Shown here in pieces: positions 1 through 11,784 of a stretch of DNA of 64,000 bases (position 1 is its first letter; each line of letters starts with the position of its first letter). The position numbers and the translations under genes were made by a program. The DNA comes from Yersinia alsatica (GTDB lineage: Bacteria > Pseudomonadota > Gammaproteobacteria > Enterobacterales > Enterobacteriaceae): the NCBI RefSeq assembly GCF_902170305.1, contig NZ_CABHWW010000008.1, positions 62,001-126,000 of the forward strand. Direction: 5' to 3'. Under the pieces are notes generated by a model that was not told the origin of the DNA, did not search any database, and worked only from the letters and a program-made list of their open reading frames with translations.

Positions 1-1
1 A

Positions 2-1405
2 AGGTTCGGCTATTACGGTGTGCAGGGGATTCTTGCTGTTTTCTTCGTCAAGGAGTTAGGTTTCTCGCAGGAGCAAGCATTTGTGACTTTTGGCGCTTTT
101 GCGGCATTGGTTTACGGCTTGATTTCAATTGGTGGATACGTTGGCGACCATCTATTAGGCACCAAACGCACGATGGTTTTAGGCGCAGTGGTGCTGGCTA
201 TCGGCTATTTCGCCACCGGCCTATCACTGTATCAACCCAACTTAATTTTCTTCGCACTAGGTACCATCGCCGTTGGTAACGGTTTATTTAAAGCCAACCC
301 AGCAAGCTTACTGTCGAAATGTTATCCGCCTAAAGATCCACGTCTGGACGGGGCCTTTACGCTGTTTTATATGTCGATCAATATTGGCTCCTTACTGTCA
401 CTATCATTGGCACCCGTTATCGCTGAACGTTTTGGTTACACCATTACCTATTACTTATGTGGCATTGGTTTGATTTTTGCCCTGTTGGTCTACTTCTGTT
501 GTCGCCATATGGTGCGCCATATTGGTTCAGAGCCCGATGCAAAACCCTTAAATTGGCGAAACCTCTTCCTGGTACTGGCTGGGACGGCGGTAATGATATG
601 TGTCTGCGCCTGGTTGATGAACCATGTGATTATTGCCAATCTGGTGCTGATCGTGTTATCGCTAATTGTGGTGTTTATCTTCTTCAAAGAGGCATTGAAG
701 CAGGACCAACTGGGCCGCAATAAAATGTTTGTGGCTTTTATTCTGATGATTGAAGCCATCGTGTTTTATGTTCTGTATGCACAGATGCCCACCTCATTAA
801 ACTTCTTCGCTATTAATAATGTTCATCATCAAATTCTTGGGTTCAATATCAACCCGGTCAGCTTCCAGGCATTAAACCCATTCTGGGTGGTGGTTGCCAG
901 CCCAATTCTAGCTTCGATTTATACCCGTTTAGGCAGTAAAAACCGGGACTTATCCATGCCAGCAAAATTCACTCTAGGGATGTTTTTATGTTCACTGGGT
1001 TTTCTGACCGCAGCCGCAGCCGGGATGTGGTTTGCTGATGCACAAGGTCTGACATCCCCTTGGTTTATTGTTCTGGTTTACTTATTCCAGAGCCTAGGGG
1101 AATTGATGATCAGTGCGCTAGGTTTAGCTATGGTGGCTGCACTGGTGCCGCAATATCTGATGGGATTTATTCTGGGGATGTGGTTCCTGACACAAGCGGC
1201 ATCATTCCTGATTGGTGGCTATGTCGCCACCTTTACTGCGACACCGGAGGGGGTAACTGATCCGCTGGAAACATTGCCTATCTACACTGATGTGTTTGGC
1301 AAAATAGGTATGGTTACACTGGTCATTGCGTTGGTTATGGCGCTGCTTATCCCATGGCTTAACCGAATGATTAACACCCCGGTAGTAGAGAAAACCGCCG
1401 CCTGA
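2..1405 (+). CDS. dtpB: Di/tripeptide:proton symporter DtpB (POT family), 5' partial
   Basis: Proton-coupled uptake of di- and tripeptides across the inner membrane. The reading frame is open from base 2; the first visible codons read RFGYYGVQG, the end of the POT-family ExxERFGYYG signature in TM1, so about 27 N-terminal codons lie off the window. The remainder shows the LGTKR loop, the [13 protein letters not shown] motif, the [19 protein letters not shown] block and many hydrophobic segments to the C-terminus. It is closer to E. coli DtpB than DtpA, for example in [19 protein letters not shown] and the C-terminal TDPLETLP. It converges on ruvB across a shared hairpin terminator. An internal GTG at 20 is not the true start. 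Confidence 0.93.
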   Translation, partial: RFGYYGVQGILAVFFVKELGFSQEQAFVTFGAFAALVYGLISIGGYVGDHLLGTKRTMVLGAVVLAIGYFATGLSLYQPNLIFFALGTIAVGNGLFKANPASLLSKCYPPKDPRLDGAFTLFYMSINIGSLLSLSLAPVIAERFGYTITYYLCGIGLIFALLVYFCCRHMVRHIGSEPDAKPLNWRNLFLVLAGTAVMICVCAWLMNHVIIANLVLIVLSLIVVFIFFKEALKQDQLGRNKMFVAFILMIEAIVFYVLYAQMPTSLNFFAINNVHHQILGFNINPVSFQALNPFWVVVASPILASIYTRLGSKNRDLSMPAKFTLGMFLCSLGFLTAAAAGMWFADAQGLTSPWFIVLVYLFQSLGELMISALGLAMVAALVPQYLMGFILGMWFLTQAASFLIGGYVATFTATPEGVTDPLETLPIYTDVFGKIGMVTLVIALVMALLIPWLNRMINTPVVEKTAA

Positions 1406-1418
1406 AGATAGTCATAAA

Positions 1419-1443
1419 CAGGGCTGATACTGACTCAGCCCTG
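1419..1443. terminator. Bidirectional hairpin between dtpB and ruvB
   Basis: A perfect 9-bp inverted repeat (CAGGGCTGA / TCAGCCCTG, 7-nt loop) lies between the convergent dtpB and ruvB stop codons. An A-rich stretch follows on the + strand rather than a U-tract, so termination strength is uncertain. Confidence 0.6.
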
Positions 1444-1456
1444 CATTAAAGAAAAC

Positions 1457-2461
1457 TTACTCTTCGCGAGTGATACCGAAATGTTTATAGGCATGGTTGG
1501 TGGCAATACGCCCACGTGGTGTCCGCTGAATAAAGCCTTGCTGGATTAAGTATGGTTCCAGAACATCTTCAATGGTTTCACGCTCTTCGCCAATGGCGGC
1601 TGCCAGATTATCTAGCCCCACCGGGCCGCCCATAAACTTATCAATAACTGCTAGCAAGAGTTTGCGATCCATGAAATCGAAACCTTCGGCGTCGACATTC
1701 AGCATATCCAGAGCTTTCATTGCAACATCACCGTTAATTGCGCCATCTGCCCTGACTTCGGCAAAATCCCGCACGCGGCGCAGCAAACGGTTGGTGATAC
1801 GTGGTGTACCCCTTGAGCGACGCGCTAATTGATGCGCCCCTTCGGCGGTTAATTCCAGCCCCAGACACTTGGCGCTGCGTGAAACGATATGTTCTAAATC
1901 AGCAACTTGATAAAACTCCAGCCGCTGGACAATACCGAATCGATCACGTAATGGCGAGGTCAGTGACCCTGCACGAGTCGTCGCGCCAATCAGAGTAAAA
2001 GGCGGCAAATCAAGTTTGATTGAGCGCGCAGCTGGCCCTTCACCAATCATGATATCCAACTGATAATCTTCCATCGCCGGATAGAGAATCTCCTCAACGA
2101 CTGGCGATAAACGGTGGATTTCATCAATAAACAGCACATCGTGGGGTTCCAGATTGGTCAGCATGGCCGCTAAATCACCTGCTTTCTCCAACACCGGGCC
2201 AGAGGTTGTCCGTAGATTTACTCCCATCTCATTGGCGACGATATTCGCCAGTGTGGTTTTACCTAACCCCGGAGGGCCAAAGATCAACACATGGTCCAGT
2301 GCATCGCCACGCTGTTTAGCCGCCTGAATGAAGATTTCCATCTGCTCGCGGACATGAGGCTGCCCGACATACTCTGCCAACAGTTTCGGGCGAATAGCCC
2401 GGTCAATACTCTCTTCATCACTGATAACACCCGCAGATATCAGGCGGTCTGCTTCAATCAT
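1457..2461 (-). CDS. ruvB: Holliday junction branch migration ATPase RuvB
   Basis: AAA+ motor that, with RuvA, drives branch migration of Holliday junctions. The 334 residues match the family's usual length. Walker [10 protein letters not shown] is at residues 62-70, Walker B with DEIH at about 113-116, and the GATTRAG sensor I region near 158; the C-terminal winged helix contains the TPRGR motif. It sits 18 bp downstream of ruvA and is presumably co-transcribed with it from the LexA-controlled promoter upstream of ruvA. Confidence 0.98.
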   Translation of the reverse strand: MIEADRLISAGVISDEESIDRAIRPKLLAEYVGQPHVREQMEIFIQAAKQRGDALDHVLIFGPPGLGKTTLANIVANEMGVNLRTTSGPVLEKAGDLAAMLTNLEPHDVLFIDEIHRLSPVVEEILYPAMEDYQLDIMIGEGPAARSIKLDLPPFTLIGATTRAGSLTSPLRDRFGIVQRLEFYQVADLEHIVSRSAKCLGLELTAEGAHQLARRSRGTPRITNRLLRRVRDFAEVRADGAINGDVAMKALDMLNVDAEGFDFMDRKLLLAVIDKFMGGPVGLDNLAAAIGEERETIEDVLEPYLIQQGFIQRTPRGRIATNHAYKHFGITREE

Positions 2462-2479
2462 CCTTAACCCCTATTATTT

Positions 2480-3094
2480 CTATAACGCGGCGCGCAGGGC
2501 ATCACGAATGAGGGTTTCACAATCTGCACCCGGTTTAGCTATTTTACTGACTAAACGGCTGGCTTCTTGTGGTTTATAACCTAAAGCCACCAGCGCAGAA
2601 ACAGCTTCTGCTTCAATATCGGCATCGGAAGTTTGCGAAGCACTGGCGGGTAACTGAATATCGCCGGTATTGTTGAACAAATCACCATTGAGGCCTTTAA
2701 AGCGGTCTTTCATTTCGACCACTAACCGCTCAGCGGTCTTCTTGCCCACACCCGGTAACTTCACCAATGTAGTGATATCTTCTCGCTCAACCGCTGCGAC
2801 AAACTGCTGCGCCGACATGCCAGAGAGAATGGCCAGCGCAAGTTTTGGCCCAACGCCATTAACTTTGATCAATTCACGAAACAGTGCCCGCTCCTGCTTG
2901 TCATTAAATCCGTACAGCAGTTGAGCATCTTCGCGCACCACAAACTGAGTGAAGATAATGGCTTCTTGCCCCAAATCTGGCAGCTCATAAAAGCAAGTCA
3001 TCGGCAATTGGACTTCATAGCCAACACCGTTTGTTTCCAGCAGCACTAATGGCGGCTGTTTTTCCAGAATGATACCTCTGAGGCGCCCTATCAC
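2480..3094 (-). CDS. ruvA: Holliday junction DNA-binding protein RuvA
   Basis: RuvA tetramers bind the four-way junction and load RuvB. The start is a GTG at 3094, giving VIGRLRGI as in other enterobacteria (204 aa). A GAGGAG ribosome-binding site lies about 9 nt upstream; a longer frame to 3121 adds residues absent from the family. Helix-hairpin-helix motifs are visible as NGVGPKLA and [12 protein letters not shown], and the C-terminal domain III ends [13 protein letters not shown]. First gene of ruvAB, with a LexA box about 70 bp upstream. Confidence 0.97.
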   Translation of the reverse strand: MIGRLRGIILEKQPPLVLLETNGVGYEVQLPMTCFYELPDLGQEAIIFTQFVVREDAQLLYGFNDKQERALFRELIKVNGVGPKLALAILSGMSAQQFVAAVEREDITTLVKLPGVGKKTAERLVVEMKDRFKGLNGDLFNNTGDIQLPASASQTSDADIEAEAVSALVALGYKPQEASRLVSKIAKPGADCETLIRDALRAAL

Positions 3095-3161
3095 GTTGAC
3101 TCTCTCCTCGATTACCCACATTAGGGTATGAACATAATGGCTGTTTATAGCATAAAAAAGG

Positions 3162-3177
3162 CTGGATGGATATCCAG
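3162..3177 (-). promoter_or_regulatory. LexA (SOS) box upstream of ruvAB
   Basis: CTG-N10-CAG palindrome (CTGGATATCCATCCAG read on the minus strand), 68-83 bp upstream of the ruvA GTG. It fits the LexA core spacing and corresponds in position and sequence type to the E. coli ruvA SOS box. The arms extend further (AGGCTGGAT / ATCCAGCCT) and are followed on the minus strand by six T, so the same hairpin could also terminate ruvC transcripts. Confidence 0.8.
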
Positions 3178-3215
3178 CCTACAATAACAGTTAACCCGCT
3201 CGCATAAAATAGTGG

Positions 3216-3737
3216 CTAGCGAATTCTACCGCGAGCCAACGTCATCTGCTCATTACCCAGTCGCAGGGTATTTTGACTCAGATGGCAATGGGTAATAGCA
3301 ATTGCCAATGCATCAGCAGCATCGGCTTGTGGGTTCGCCGGGAGTTTTAACAGCGAGCGCACCATGTGCTGGACTTGGCTTTTTTCCGCCGCCCCGGTTC
3401 CTACTACCGTCTGTTTAACCTGACGAGCGGCATATTCGGAGACGGGCAAATTCAGATTTACCGCCGCGACAATAGCTGCGCCACGCGCCTGCCCCAGCTT
3501 TAAAGCTGAGTCTGGGTTTTTCGCCATAAACACTTGTTCGATGGCAAAAAAGTCGGGTTGAAACTGAGTGATAATTTCAGTCACGCCTGCATAAATTAAC
3601 TTCAGGCGAGTAGGCATATCGTCAACAACCGTGCGAATACAGCCGCTGCCCAGATAGGTTAGCTGACGACCTTGCTGGCGGATCACGCCATAACCGGTGA
3701 CACGAGAACCGGGATCGATGCCTAATACGATCGCCAT
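3216..3737 (-). CDS. ruvC: Holliday junction resolvase RuvC
   Basis: Endonuclease that cleaves Holliday junctions symmetrically after RuvAB branch migration. 173 aa, the standard length. The acidic catalytic residues are visible: D8 in IDPGS, E in FFAIEQVF, and the D pair in the C-terminal [12 protein letters not shown] block. It lies between yebC and ruvA, the usual enterobacterial order; the SOS box is on the ruvA side, so ruvC is probably expressed from further upstream without SOS control. Confidence 0.98.
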   Translation of the reverse strand: MAIVLGIDPGSRVTGYGVIRQQGRQLTYLGSGCIRTVVDDMPTRLKLIYAGVTEIITQFQPDFFAIEQVFMAKNPDSALKLGQARGAAIVAAVNLNLPVSEYAARQVKQTVVGTGAAEKSQVQHMVRSLLKLPANPQADAADALAIAITHCHLSQNTLRLGNEQMTLARGRIR

Positions 3738-3769
3738 ACCAGCTTATTTACCTTTTCACATCAAAAGCC

Positions 3770-3789
3770 CTGGCCACCAATGCGGCCAG
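3770..3789 (-). terminator. Possible hairpin after yebC
   Basis: CTGGCC / GGCCAG stem with an 8-nt loop in the yebC-ruvC spacer, followed on the minus strand by GGGCTTTTG. The U-tract is only four residues, so this may be a weak or partial terminator. Confidence 0.4.
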
Positions 3790-3835
3790 AGAGGATTACA
3801 GATAGATTTAAAGAGTAGGGTGAGTCAGCGATGAT

Positions 3836-4579
3836 TTACAGGGTTGCTGCAACTTCATCAGAGATTTCACCATTATGGTAAACCTCTTGCACATCATCAG
3901 AATCTTCTAACATATCAATCAAGCGCAGCAGTTTTGGTGCCGTTTCAGCATCCAGATCCGCTTTAGTTGATGGAATTAAGGAGACTTCAGCACCCTCAGC
4001 AACCAGACCCGCAGCATCCAGTGCATCTTTCACCGCACCCAGCGATTCCCAGGCAGTGAACACATCAATAGCGCCGTCATCATAGACCACGATATCATCC
4101 GCACCCGCTTCTAGCGCCGCATCCATCACCGCATCTTCTGCTAAACCTGGTGCATAGGAAATAACACCTTTTTTGGTGAATAGATAAGAAACCGAGCCAT
4201 CAGTCCCCAGATTACCACCTGTTTTGGTGAATGCATGGCGGACTTCAGATACAGTACGGTTACGGTTATCACTCAAGCATTCGACCATGACCGCAGTACC
4301 GCCCGGGCCATAACCTTCGTAAATGATGGTTTCCATGTTGTTATCTTCGTCACCACCCACACCACGGGCAATCGCGCGGTTCAGGGTGTCGCGTGTCATG
4401 TTATTCGACAACGCTTTATCGATAGCAGCACGTAAACGTGGGTTGGCACCCGGATCACCACCACCCAGACGTGCGGCAGTTACCAATTCACGAATAATTT
4501 TAGTGAAAATCTTACCGCGTTTAGCATCCTGTGCCGCTTTGCGGTGCTTTGTGTTGGCCCATTTACTATGACCTGCCAT
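3836..4579 (-). CDS. yebC: YebC/PmpR-family transcriptional/translational regulator
   Basis: Conserved YebC family member. Older work treats the family as DNA-binding regulators; more recent work implicates it in translation of difficult sequences. The start at 4579 gives [14 protein letters not shown], the invariant family N-terminus; an upstream in-frame extension to 4651 runs into an ERIC repeat and was rejected. 247 aa, with conserved GRGVGG-type and IYEGYGPGG motifs and the acidic C-terminus [12 protein letters not shown]. Lies between nudB and ruvC. Confidence 0.96.
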   Translation of the reverse strand: MAGHSKWANTKHRKAAQDAKRGKIFTKIIRELVTAARLGGGDPGANPRLRAAIDKALSNNMTRDTLNRAIARGVGGDEDNNMETIIYEGYGPGGTAVMVECLSDNRNRTVSEVRHAFTKTGGNLGTDGSVSYLFTKKGVISYAPGLAEDAVMDAALEAGADDIVVYDDGAIDVFTAWESLGAVKDALDAAGLVAEGAEVSLIPSTKADLDAETAPKLLRLIDMLEDSDDVQEVYHNGEISDEVAATL

Positions 4580-4606
4580 AAATAAGTATCTCCAAAATAG
4601 CCTAAT

Positions 4607-4732
4607 TATCCCCTTGGTACTTGAAGCCACCGCGGTGTTAGCTGCCCTCACTCACCCGAATCACTTGCTTATATACGTTCAGCGGGCTGGTTCGGTGGTC
4701 GCCTACCTGTAATTTCAATTACCTTGGGGATA
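4607..4732 (-). repeat. ERIC element (126 bp)
   Basis: Element of 126 bp in the nudB-yebC spacer, bounded by imperfect inverted ends (TATCCCCTTGGTA ... TACCTTGGGGATA). The minus strand carries the ERIC signature GCAAGTGATTCGGGTGAGTG then AGGGCAGCTAAC and GCTTCAAGTA. Size and sequence match enterobacterial repetitive intergenic consensus elements, which are abundant in Yersinia. It would be transcribed in the aspS-nudB-yebC message and fold as a long hairpin. Confidence 0.85.
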
Positions 4733-4740
4733 GACGGGAA

Positions 4741-5175
4741 TTAAATAACAAACTCTTCAATCGCTTGCTGATTACTCCAGGACTTGGTCGATGCTGCGGC
4801 CTCCACAGCATCTACCCACTGATAAGCAAGATGTTCAGTAATAACCACATCCCGCTCTTCAGGTAACGCCAGACAGAACCAATGTTCTTTATTCCGCGTC
4901 ACACCCGGTGCATAGCGATGGCGAAAATGCATAAAAATTTCAAATTCCACGCAGCGTTGGCAGTCGATCAACTCAAGGTTTTCACCCAGTATATCAATGC
5001 CGACCTCTTCCATTACTTCGCGCTGCGCAGTTTGCAACGGGGTTTCTCCCTCTTCCAGACTGCCGGTCACCGACTGCCAGAAATCAGGGTCATCACGCCG
5101 TTGCAACATCAGCACCCGACCACTCGATCTGGCGTAGATAACTGCCAGTATTGATTCGGGGCATTTATAATTCAT
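4741..5175 (-). CDS. nudB: Dihydroneopterin triphosphate diphosphatase (Nudix)
   Basis: Nudix hydrolase that removes pyrophosphate from dihydroneopterin triphosphate in folate synthesis. The Nudix box GX5EX7REVXEEXG is intact at about residues 38-60 (GSLEEGETP...REVMEEVGI). 144 aa, slightly shorter than the 150-aa E. coli protein at both ends. The ATG at 5175 overlaps the aspS stop (TAATG), implying translational coupling to aspS. Confidence 0.94.
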   Translation of the reverse strand: MNYKCPESILAVIYARSSGRVLMLQRRDDPDFWQSVTGSLEEGETPLQTAQREVMEEVGIDILGENLELIDCQRCVEFEIFMHFRHRYAPGVTRNKEHWFCLALPEERDVVITEHLAYQWVDAVEAAASTKSWSNQQAIEEFVI

Positions 5176-6968
5176 TACTTCTCGTCTTCCACGCTATCCG
5201 TCGCCCCTTTCTTCGCCACAACGCTGATAGACAGCTCTTGCAGTGAAGCAGGATTAGCAAAACTTGGCGCATCAGTCATCAGACAAGCCGCAGCAGTGGT
5301 TTTCGGGAAGGCAATGACATCACGAATGTTATCGGTGCCGGTCAGTAGCATCACCAGGCGGTCAAGGCCAAAAGCCAGACCGGCATGTGGTGGGGTACCG
5401 TATTTCAATGCGTCCAACAAGAAGCCAAACTTCTCACGTTGTTCATGTTCATTGATACCCAGAATACCAAACACCTGCTGTTGCATTTCAGTGCGGTGGA
5501 TACGCACCGAACCGCCACCTACTTCATAGCCATTGATGACCATATCGTAAGCATTGGCGATAGCTGTGGTCGGTGCCGCAGCCAATTGTTCCGGGCTCAT
5601 ATCTTTAGGGGCAGTAAACGGATGGTGCATGGCGGTCAGACCACCTTCGCTGTCATCTTCAAACATTGGGAAGTCAACCACCCACAGCGGTGCCCATGTC
5701 CCCAACTGAGTCAGTTGCAGGTCGCGGCCCACTTTCAAGCGCAGTGCGCCCATGGCGTCAGTGACAACTTTGTCGCTATCTGCGCCAAAGAACAGGATAT
5801 CGCCGCTTTCTGCCTGAGTACGAACCAGAATCGCTTCCAGCACTTCTGCACTGAGGAATTTCGCCACCGGGCTTTGTACACCTTCAACCCCCGCAGCACG
5901 GTCATTCACTTTCAGCCATGCCAAGCCTTTTGCACCATAGATGCTAACAAACTGAGTGTATTCATCAATTTGCTTACGAGTCACTTGAGCGCCGCCCGGA
6001 ACACGCAGTGCCGCAACACGACCTTTCGCATCATTAGCTGGGCCAGAAAAGACTTTAAACTCAACATCTTTGACCAAGTCAGCGACATCCACCAACTCTA
6101 ATGGGTTGCGCAGATCGGGCTTATCGGAACCATAGCGACGCATCGCTTCGGCAAAAGTCATTACCGGGAAATCGCCCAGTGAAACACCTTTGGTCTCTTG
6201 CCACAATTCACGCACCAGTTTCTCCATCACTTCACGCACTTGATCGGCGGTCATGAAAGAGGTTTCCACATCGATCTGAGTAAATTCAGGCTGACGGTCA
6301 GCACGTAAATCTTCATCACGGAAACATTTTACAATCTGATAATAGCGGTCAAAACCAGACATCATCAACAGCTGTTTGAACAGCTGTGGCGATTGTGGCA
6401 AGGCATAGAATTTGCCTTTATGTACCCGGCTTGGCACCAGATAGTCACGAGCACCTTCAGGAGTTGCTTTCGTCAGCATTGGGGTTTCGATATCAAGGAA
6501 ACCATGGCTGTCCATAAAGCGACGTACGAAGCTGGTAATTTTAGCGCGGGTCTTCAGGCGGTCGGCCATTTCCGGGCGGCGCAGATCCAAATAGCGATAC
6601 TTCAGACGCTGCTCTTCACTGTTAGTCTGGTTGGAGTCCAGCGGCAAAGGCTCGGAACGGTTGATAATATTCAGCGCGTGGGCAAAGATTTCTACTTCAC
6701 CGGTAGGCATATCTTTATTGATTTGGTTGTCAGGACGCGCGCGCACAGTACCAGTAATCTGAATACAGAACTCATTACGCAGCTCAGAAGCTTGCTCATA
6801 AGCGGCTTTATGGTCCGGATCGAAGAACACCTGAACGATGCCTTCGCGATCGCGCATATCAATAAAAATCAGGCCACCCAAGTCACGACGGCGGTTAACC
6901 CAACCACAAAGAGTCACTTCTTGGCCCACATGGGACAGATTCAACTGCCCGCAATACTCAGTACGCAT
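5175..6968 (-). CDS. aspS: Aspartyl-tRNA synthetase
   Basis: Class IIb aminoacyl-tRNA synthetase that charges tRNA-Asp. 597 aa, bacterial-type length. An N-terminal OB-fold anticodon-binding domain ([15 protein letters not shown]) is followed by the class II core: motif 2 [16 protein letters not shown], the bacterial GAD insertion, and C-terminal motif 3 [12 protein letters not shown]. Directly upstream of nudB with a 1-nt overlap. Confidence 0.98.
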   Translation of the reverse strand: MRTEYCGQLNLSHVGQEVTLCGWVNRRRDLGGLIFIDMRDREGIVQVFFDPDHKAAYEQASELRNEFCIQITGTVRARPDNQINKDMPTGEVEIFAHALNIINRSEPLPLDSNQTNSEEQRLKYRYLDLRRPEMADRLKTRAKITSFVRRFMDSHGFLDIETPMLTKATPEGARDYLVPSRVHKGKFYALPQSPQLFKQLLMMSGFDRYYQIVKCFRDEDLRADRQPEFTQIDVETSFMTADQVREVMEKLVRELWQETKGVSLGDFPVMTFAEAMRRYGSDKPDLRNPLELVDVADLVKDVEFKVFSGPANDAKGRVAALRVPGGAQVTRKQIDEYTQFVSIYGAKGLAWLKVNDRAAGVEGVQSPVAKFLSAEVLEAILVRTQAESGDILFFGADSDKVVTDAMGALRLKVGRDLQLTQLGTWAPLWVVDFPMFEDDSEGGLTAMHHPFTAPKDMSPEQLAAAPTTAIANAYDMVINGYEVGGGSVRIHRTEMQQQVFGILGINEHEQREKFGFLLDALKYGTPPHAGLAFGLDRLVMLLTGTDNIRDVIAFPKTTAAACLMTDAPSFANPASLQELSISVVAKKGATDSVEDEK

Positions 6969-7049
6969 ACAATATCCTTTTACTCAGCCGATGCCGCACG
7001 CGTTATCTACTGTCCGTGCGGCTGTTTTCTGATGAGCCCTTATTGAGCC

Positions 7050-7297
7050 TCAGCTACTACTGTCTGGTTTACTCTTATTATCTGGTTTGCTCTTACTGCC
7101 CGGCTTGAAATCTGTCGCGTACCAGCCGGTGCCTTTCAATTGAAAACCGGCCGCAGAGATAAATTTCGATAACGCGGGCTGATGACACGCAGGACATTGA
7201 GTCAGAGGCGCGTCGGAAAATTTTTGCAGTTTCTCTAATCGATGGTTGCAAGCGCTACACGCCCTATTTTATCCCAAAAGAAGTTATATATTGGCAT
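7050..7297 (-). pseudogene. Broken FmdB-type zinc-ribbon protein gene
   Basis: The frame ending in a TGA at 7050-7052 encodes a typical FmdB/CxxC_CxxC_SSSS zinc-ribbon protein (CSACNHRLEKLQKFSDAP, then QCPACHQPALSKFISAAGF and KGTGWYATDF). It has an in-frame TAA at 7269-7271 and no usable start codon before the first CxxC. An ATG at 7297 in another frame encodes MPIY, the normal family start. About 26 nt separate MPIY from the first Cys where about 9 are expected, so a roughly 17-nt insertion would explain the frameshift. Such genes commonly sit just upstream of aspS in gammaproteobacteria, which fits. Both zinc-knuckle CxxC pairs remain. Pseudogene status is inference; a non-canonical start or frameshift cannot be excluded. 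Confidence 0.6.
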
Positions 7298-7537
7298 AGG
7301 TATTGATAGATTAAAGAGTGTTGAAAAAAGGGGGCCATTATAAAGGAATTTCGTGGCATAGATAAGAGCGAACGCACAGCTGAGAGACAACAAAATCCCT
7401 TTCGGTGATGTTTTAACACATCATTTAACAAATTTGTTCCCTCGCAAGGACTGCCCGATAACATATGTTGGCATAAACTGGTCAGCAGATTGAGCCAGTC
7501 GTTTTGGCTCTCCCCCATGATATAGAGGCACAACCAC

Positions 7538-8113
7538 ATGAAACTTGATGCAAAAACCACCGCTCTGGTACTGATCGATTTGCAGCAGGGGATTTTACCT
7601 TTTGCCAAAGGCCCCTACACTGCCGAGCAGGTTATTGCCACCAATGCTCGCCTGGCTAATACCTTTCGCCAGTCGGGTGCCCCAGTCGTTTTCGTGCGTG
7701 TGGGGTGGTCCGATTCATTCGCTGATGCGCTAAAACAGCCGGTTGATCAGCCAAGCCCACCTCCTGCCGGTGGTTTGCCGGAGTCATGGTGGACTTTCCC
7801 TGAAGAGTTGGCGGTGACCGATGGCGATATTAAAGTCATAAAACATCAGTGGGGAGCCTTCTACGGCACAGATTTAGATTTACAGCTGCGCCGCCGAGGG
7901 ATTAAAACCATCGTATTGGCCGGAGTTTCCACCAATATTGGTGTCGAATCCACCGCCCGGGCAGCCTGGGAGCTGGGCTATGAGTTAGTCATTGCCGAAG
8001 ATGGTTGCAGCACCGCAAGTGCCGAAATGCAGCAGTTTGCGGTTAACAATATCTTCCCGCGGATATCCCGCGTGCGCAGCAGCAGCGAAATTGTTGCAGC
8101 CCTTACCGAGTAA
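7538..8113 (+). CDS. yecD: Isochorismatase-family hydrolase YecD
   Basis: Alpha/beta hydrolase of the isochorismatase-like superfamily; substrate unknown. The catalytic Asp (D14 in VLIDLQ) and Lys (K102 in [10 protein letters not shown]) are present. The nucleophile Cys of most relatives is replaced by Gly (STNIGVES, G135). The same change is found in true isochorismatases such as PhzD and in E. coli YecD, so a cysteine-hydrolase mechanism is unlikely. 191 aa. First gene of the rightward yecD-yecE-yecN-cmoAB block, in E. coli order. Confidence 0.93.
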   Translation: MKLDAKTTALVLIDLQQGILPFAKGPYTAEQVIATNARLANTFRQSGAPVVFVRVGWSDSFADALKQPVDQPSPPPAGGLPESWWTFPEELAVTDGDIKVIKHQWGAFYGTDLDLQLRRRGIKTIVLAGVSTNIGVESTARAAWELGYELVIAEDGCSTASAEMQQFAVNNIFPRISRVRSSSEIVAALTE

Positions 8114-8149
8114 CGATAAATTCTGTCGAGAGAATATCGCTAACTCGTT

Positions 8150-8411
8150 CTGTAGCAGCAAATATAATAAATTTACCCAAAATATTGGGTGTTACAGCCA
8201 GGCGGCAAGTGAATAAGTCCCGATGAGCTGACACCGGTCAGTGATTCGGGCGCGTGAATGCAGCCAACAACCCTGTAGCAGCAAATATAAGAAATTTACC
8301 CAAAGTATTTGGTGTTACAGCTAGGCGGCAAGTGAATAAGTCCCGATGAGCTGACATCGGTCAGTGATTCGGGCGCGTGAATGCAGCCAACAACGCTGTA
8401 GCAGCAAATAA
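8150..8411. repeat. Tandem ERIC-like repeats, 123-bp period
   Basis: Two complete 123-bp units (8150-8272 and 8273-8395) and the first bases of a third fill the yecD-yecE gap. The units differ at only a few positions. Each contains an ERIC-like core (AGTGATTCGGG, then GCAGCCAACAAC) and a strong nested hairpin: CCCGA...TCGGG around CTGAC(4 nt)GTCAG. The copies are in direct orientation and would place two folded elements in the yecE leader. Tandem ERIC-type arrays are uncommon compared with single copies. Confidence 0.8.
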
Positions 8412-8422
8412 GAAGGGTAAAC

Positions 8423-9238
8423 ATGTATATAGGACTGCCGCAATGGCAACACCCAACCTGGAACCGCTTGGGTATCAAGGATTTGGCCGATTACAGCCGT
8501 TATTTTAATTGCGTCGAAGGGAACACCACTTTCTATGCATTACCCCGGCTAGAAATTGTGCAGCGCTGGCGTGATATGACGCCCGATAGCTTCCGCTTCT
8601 GTTTTAAGTTCCCCGCCACTATTAGCCACCAAGCGGCCCTACGCAACTGCGATCAAGAACTGGGCGCTTTCTATCAATGCTTAGCACCGCTGCACCAGCG
8701 TATTGGCCAATTATGGATACAACTCCCCGCCGCTTTCGGGCCGAATGAACTACACCGCTTATGGCAATTTATCGACAAATTACCCGCAGATTTTCATTAC
8801 GGCGTAGAAGTGCGCCATCCGGAGTTTTTCGCTAAGGGGGCAGCAGAACTGGCTCTCAATCAGGGTTTACACCAACGAGCCGTCAATCGCGTGATGTTGG
8901 ACAGCCGCCCGATTCATGCGGCTAAACCGCTCACCGCCGCAGTGCGTGATGCGCAAAGTAAGAAACCGCGCCTGCCAGTGCATGCCATCGTCACTGGTGG
9001 CCAGCCTTTGGTGCGCTTTATTGGTGGCGATCAACTGGATGATAATTTAGCTCTATTTTCACCTTGGTTACAAAAACTGCCACAGTGGGAACAGCAATAT
9101 CAGCCTTATGTTTTCATTCACACACCAGATAACAGTGACTCGCCACAGCAGGCACAAAAGATTTGGCAACAATTAGCCGCAATAATAACGACCTTACCTC
9201 CTGCACCTGACTGGCCAGAACAAGACCAACTGTTTTAA
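8423..9238 (+). CDS. yecE: DUF72 TIM-barrel protein YecE
   Basis: DUF72 family; biochemical role unknown. 271 aa, near the 272 aa of E. coli YecE. Family features are the N-terminal YIGLPQWQHPTW, FNCVEGNTTFYALP, RFCFKFPATISH, and a C-terminal YVFIHTPDNSDSPQQA. The AGAAGGG ribosome-binding site lies immediately after the tandem ERIC-like repeats, so folding of those repeats could affect its translation. Confidence 0.93.
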   Translation: MYIGLPQWQHPTWNRLGIKDLADYSRYFNCVEGNTTFYALPRLEIVQRWRDMTPDSFRFCFKFPATISHQAALRNCDQELGAFYQCLAPLHQRIGQLWIQLPAAFGPNELHRLWQFIDKLPADFHYGVEVRHPEFFAKGAAELALNQGLHQRAVNRVMLDSRPIHAAKPLTAAVRDAQSKKPRLPVHAIVTGGQPLVRFIGGDQLDDNLALFSPWLQKLPQWEQQYQPYVFIHTPDNSDSPQQAQKIWQQLAAIITTLPPAPDWPEQDQLF

Positions 9239-9257
9239 GGATATTGGCGTCTTTTTC

Positions 9258-9275
9258 GCCCTAACCCAGGGCTTT
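9258..9275 (+). terminator. Weak hairpin after yecE
   Basis: GCCCT / AGGGC stem with a 5-nt loop followed by TTTGG, 20 bp after the yecE stop. Short stem and poor U-tract; tentative. Confidence 0.3.
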
Positions 9276-9430
9276 GGTCGCCTAACGCCACAATGTATCC
9301 GCAAGCTTATCTTTCCAAACATGAAACTGACTATTAAGAATTGTGCTTCTGTCCACTTTTTCTAGCGACAGTTTCTCGGTAGGCGGTTATCATTATTCAG
9401 CCAGTCGATGGTTGGGCAATGGAGTTAAAA

Positions 9431-9826
9431 ATGGTTAGCTCGCTTTATGTCGTGTTGGGCGCACTGTTACTGATCAAGCTTTCATTTGATGTTGTTAAAT
9501 TGAGAAATCAGTACCGAGTCGCTTATGGCGACGGTGGTTTTTATGAATTACAAACCGCCATCCGCGTGCATGGTAACGCCGTAGAATATATCCCGATTGC
9601 TGTCATTTTACTCATCATGATGGAAATGAACGGCGGTGAGACATGGATGGTCCATATTTGTGGATTAATGCTGATAGTCGGTCGTCTACTGCACTATTAT
9701 GGTTTACGTCATCGCGAAATTCGTTGGCGTCGTTCTGGGATGAGCGCCACTTATGTTTCTTTAGTATTGATGATTATCGCAAATATTTACTATTTACCTT
9801 GGGATCAGATTTTCAGTCTGACCTAA
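9431..9826 (+). CDS. yecN: MAPEG-family inner membrane protein YecN
   Basis: Small membrane protein of the MAPEG family (membrane-associated eicosanoid/glutathione metabolism fold); function in bacteria unknown. 131 aa from the ATG at 9431, preceded by GGAG. This matches E. coli YecN length; an upstream in-frame ATG at 9419 adds four residues and has no better ribosome site. Four hydrophobic segments are visible, along with the family motif IRVHGNAVEYIPIA and a later GRLLHYYG. Confidence 0.92.
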   Translation: MVSSLYVVLGALLLIKLSFDVVKLRNQYRVAYGDGGFYELQTAIRVHGNAVEYIPIAVILLIMMEMNGGETWMVHICGLMLIVGRLLHYYGLRHREIRWRRSGMSATYVSLVLMIIANIYYLPWDQIFSLT

Positions 9827-9921
9827 TAATGACTATTTTGTCGGTTCCGCAGCCAAACAGCCGGAACCTTGCTACTCTGGGCGGCTTATCACCGCCTTCA
9901 TGTCTGCCTTTACCTATCTGA

Positions 9922-11780
<1,859 letters not shown>

Positions 11781-11784
11781 AAAA

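Noticed and set aside
5385-6101. 238-codon + strand frame opposite aspS
   Set aside because: Antisense to a fully conserved synthetase; composition rich in His, Gln and Cys with no domain, and no ribosome site.
6393-7046. 217-codon + strand frame opposite the aspS 5' end
   Set aside because: Shadow of the conserved aspS N-terminal domain; no recognisable protein features.
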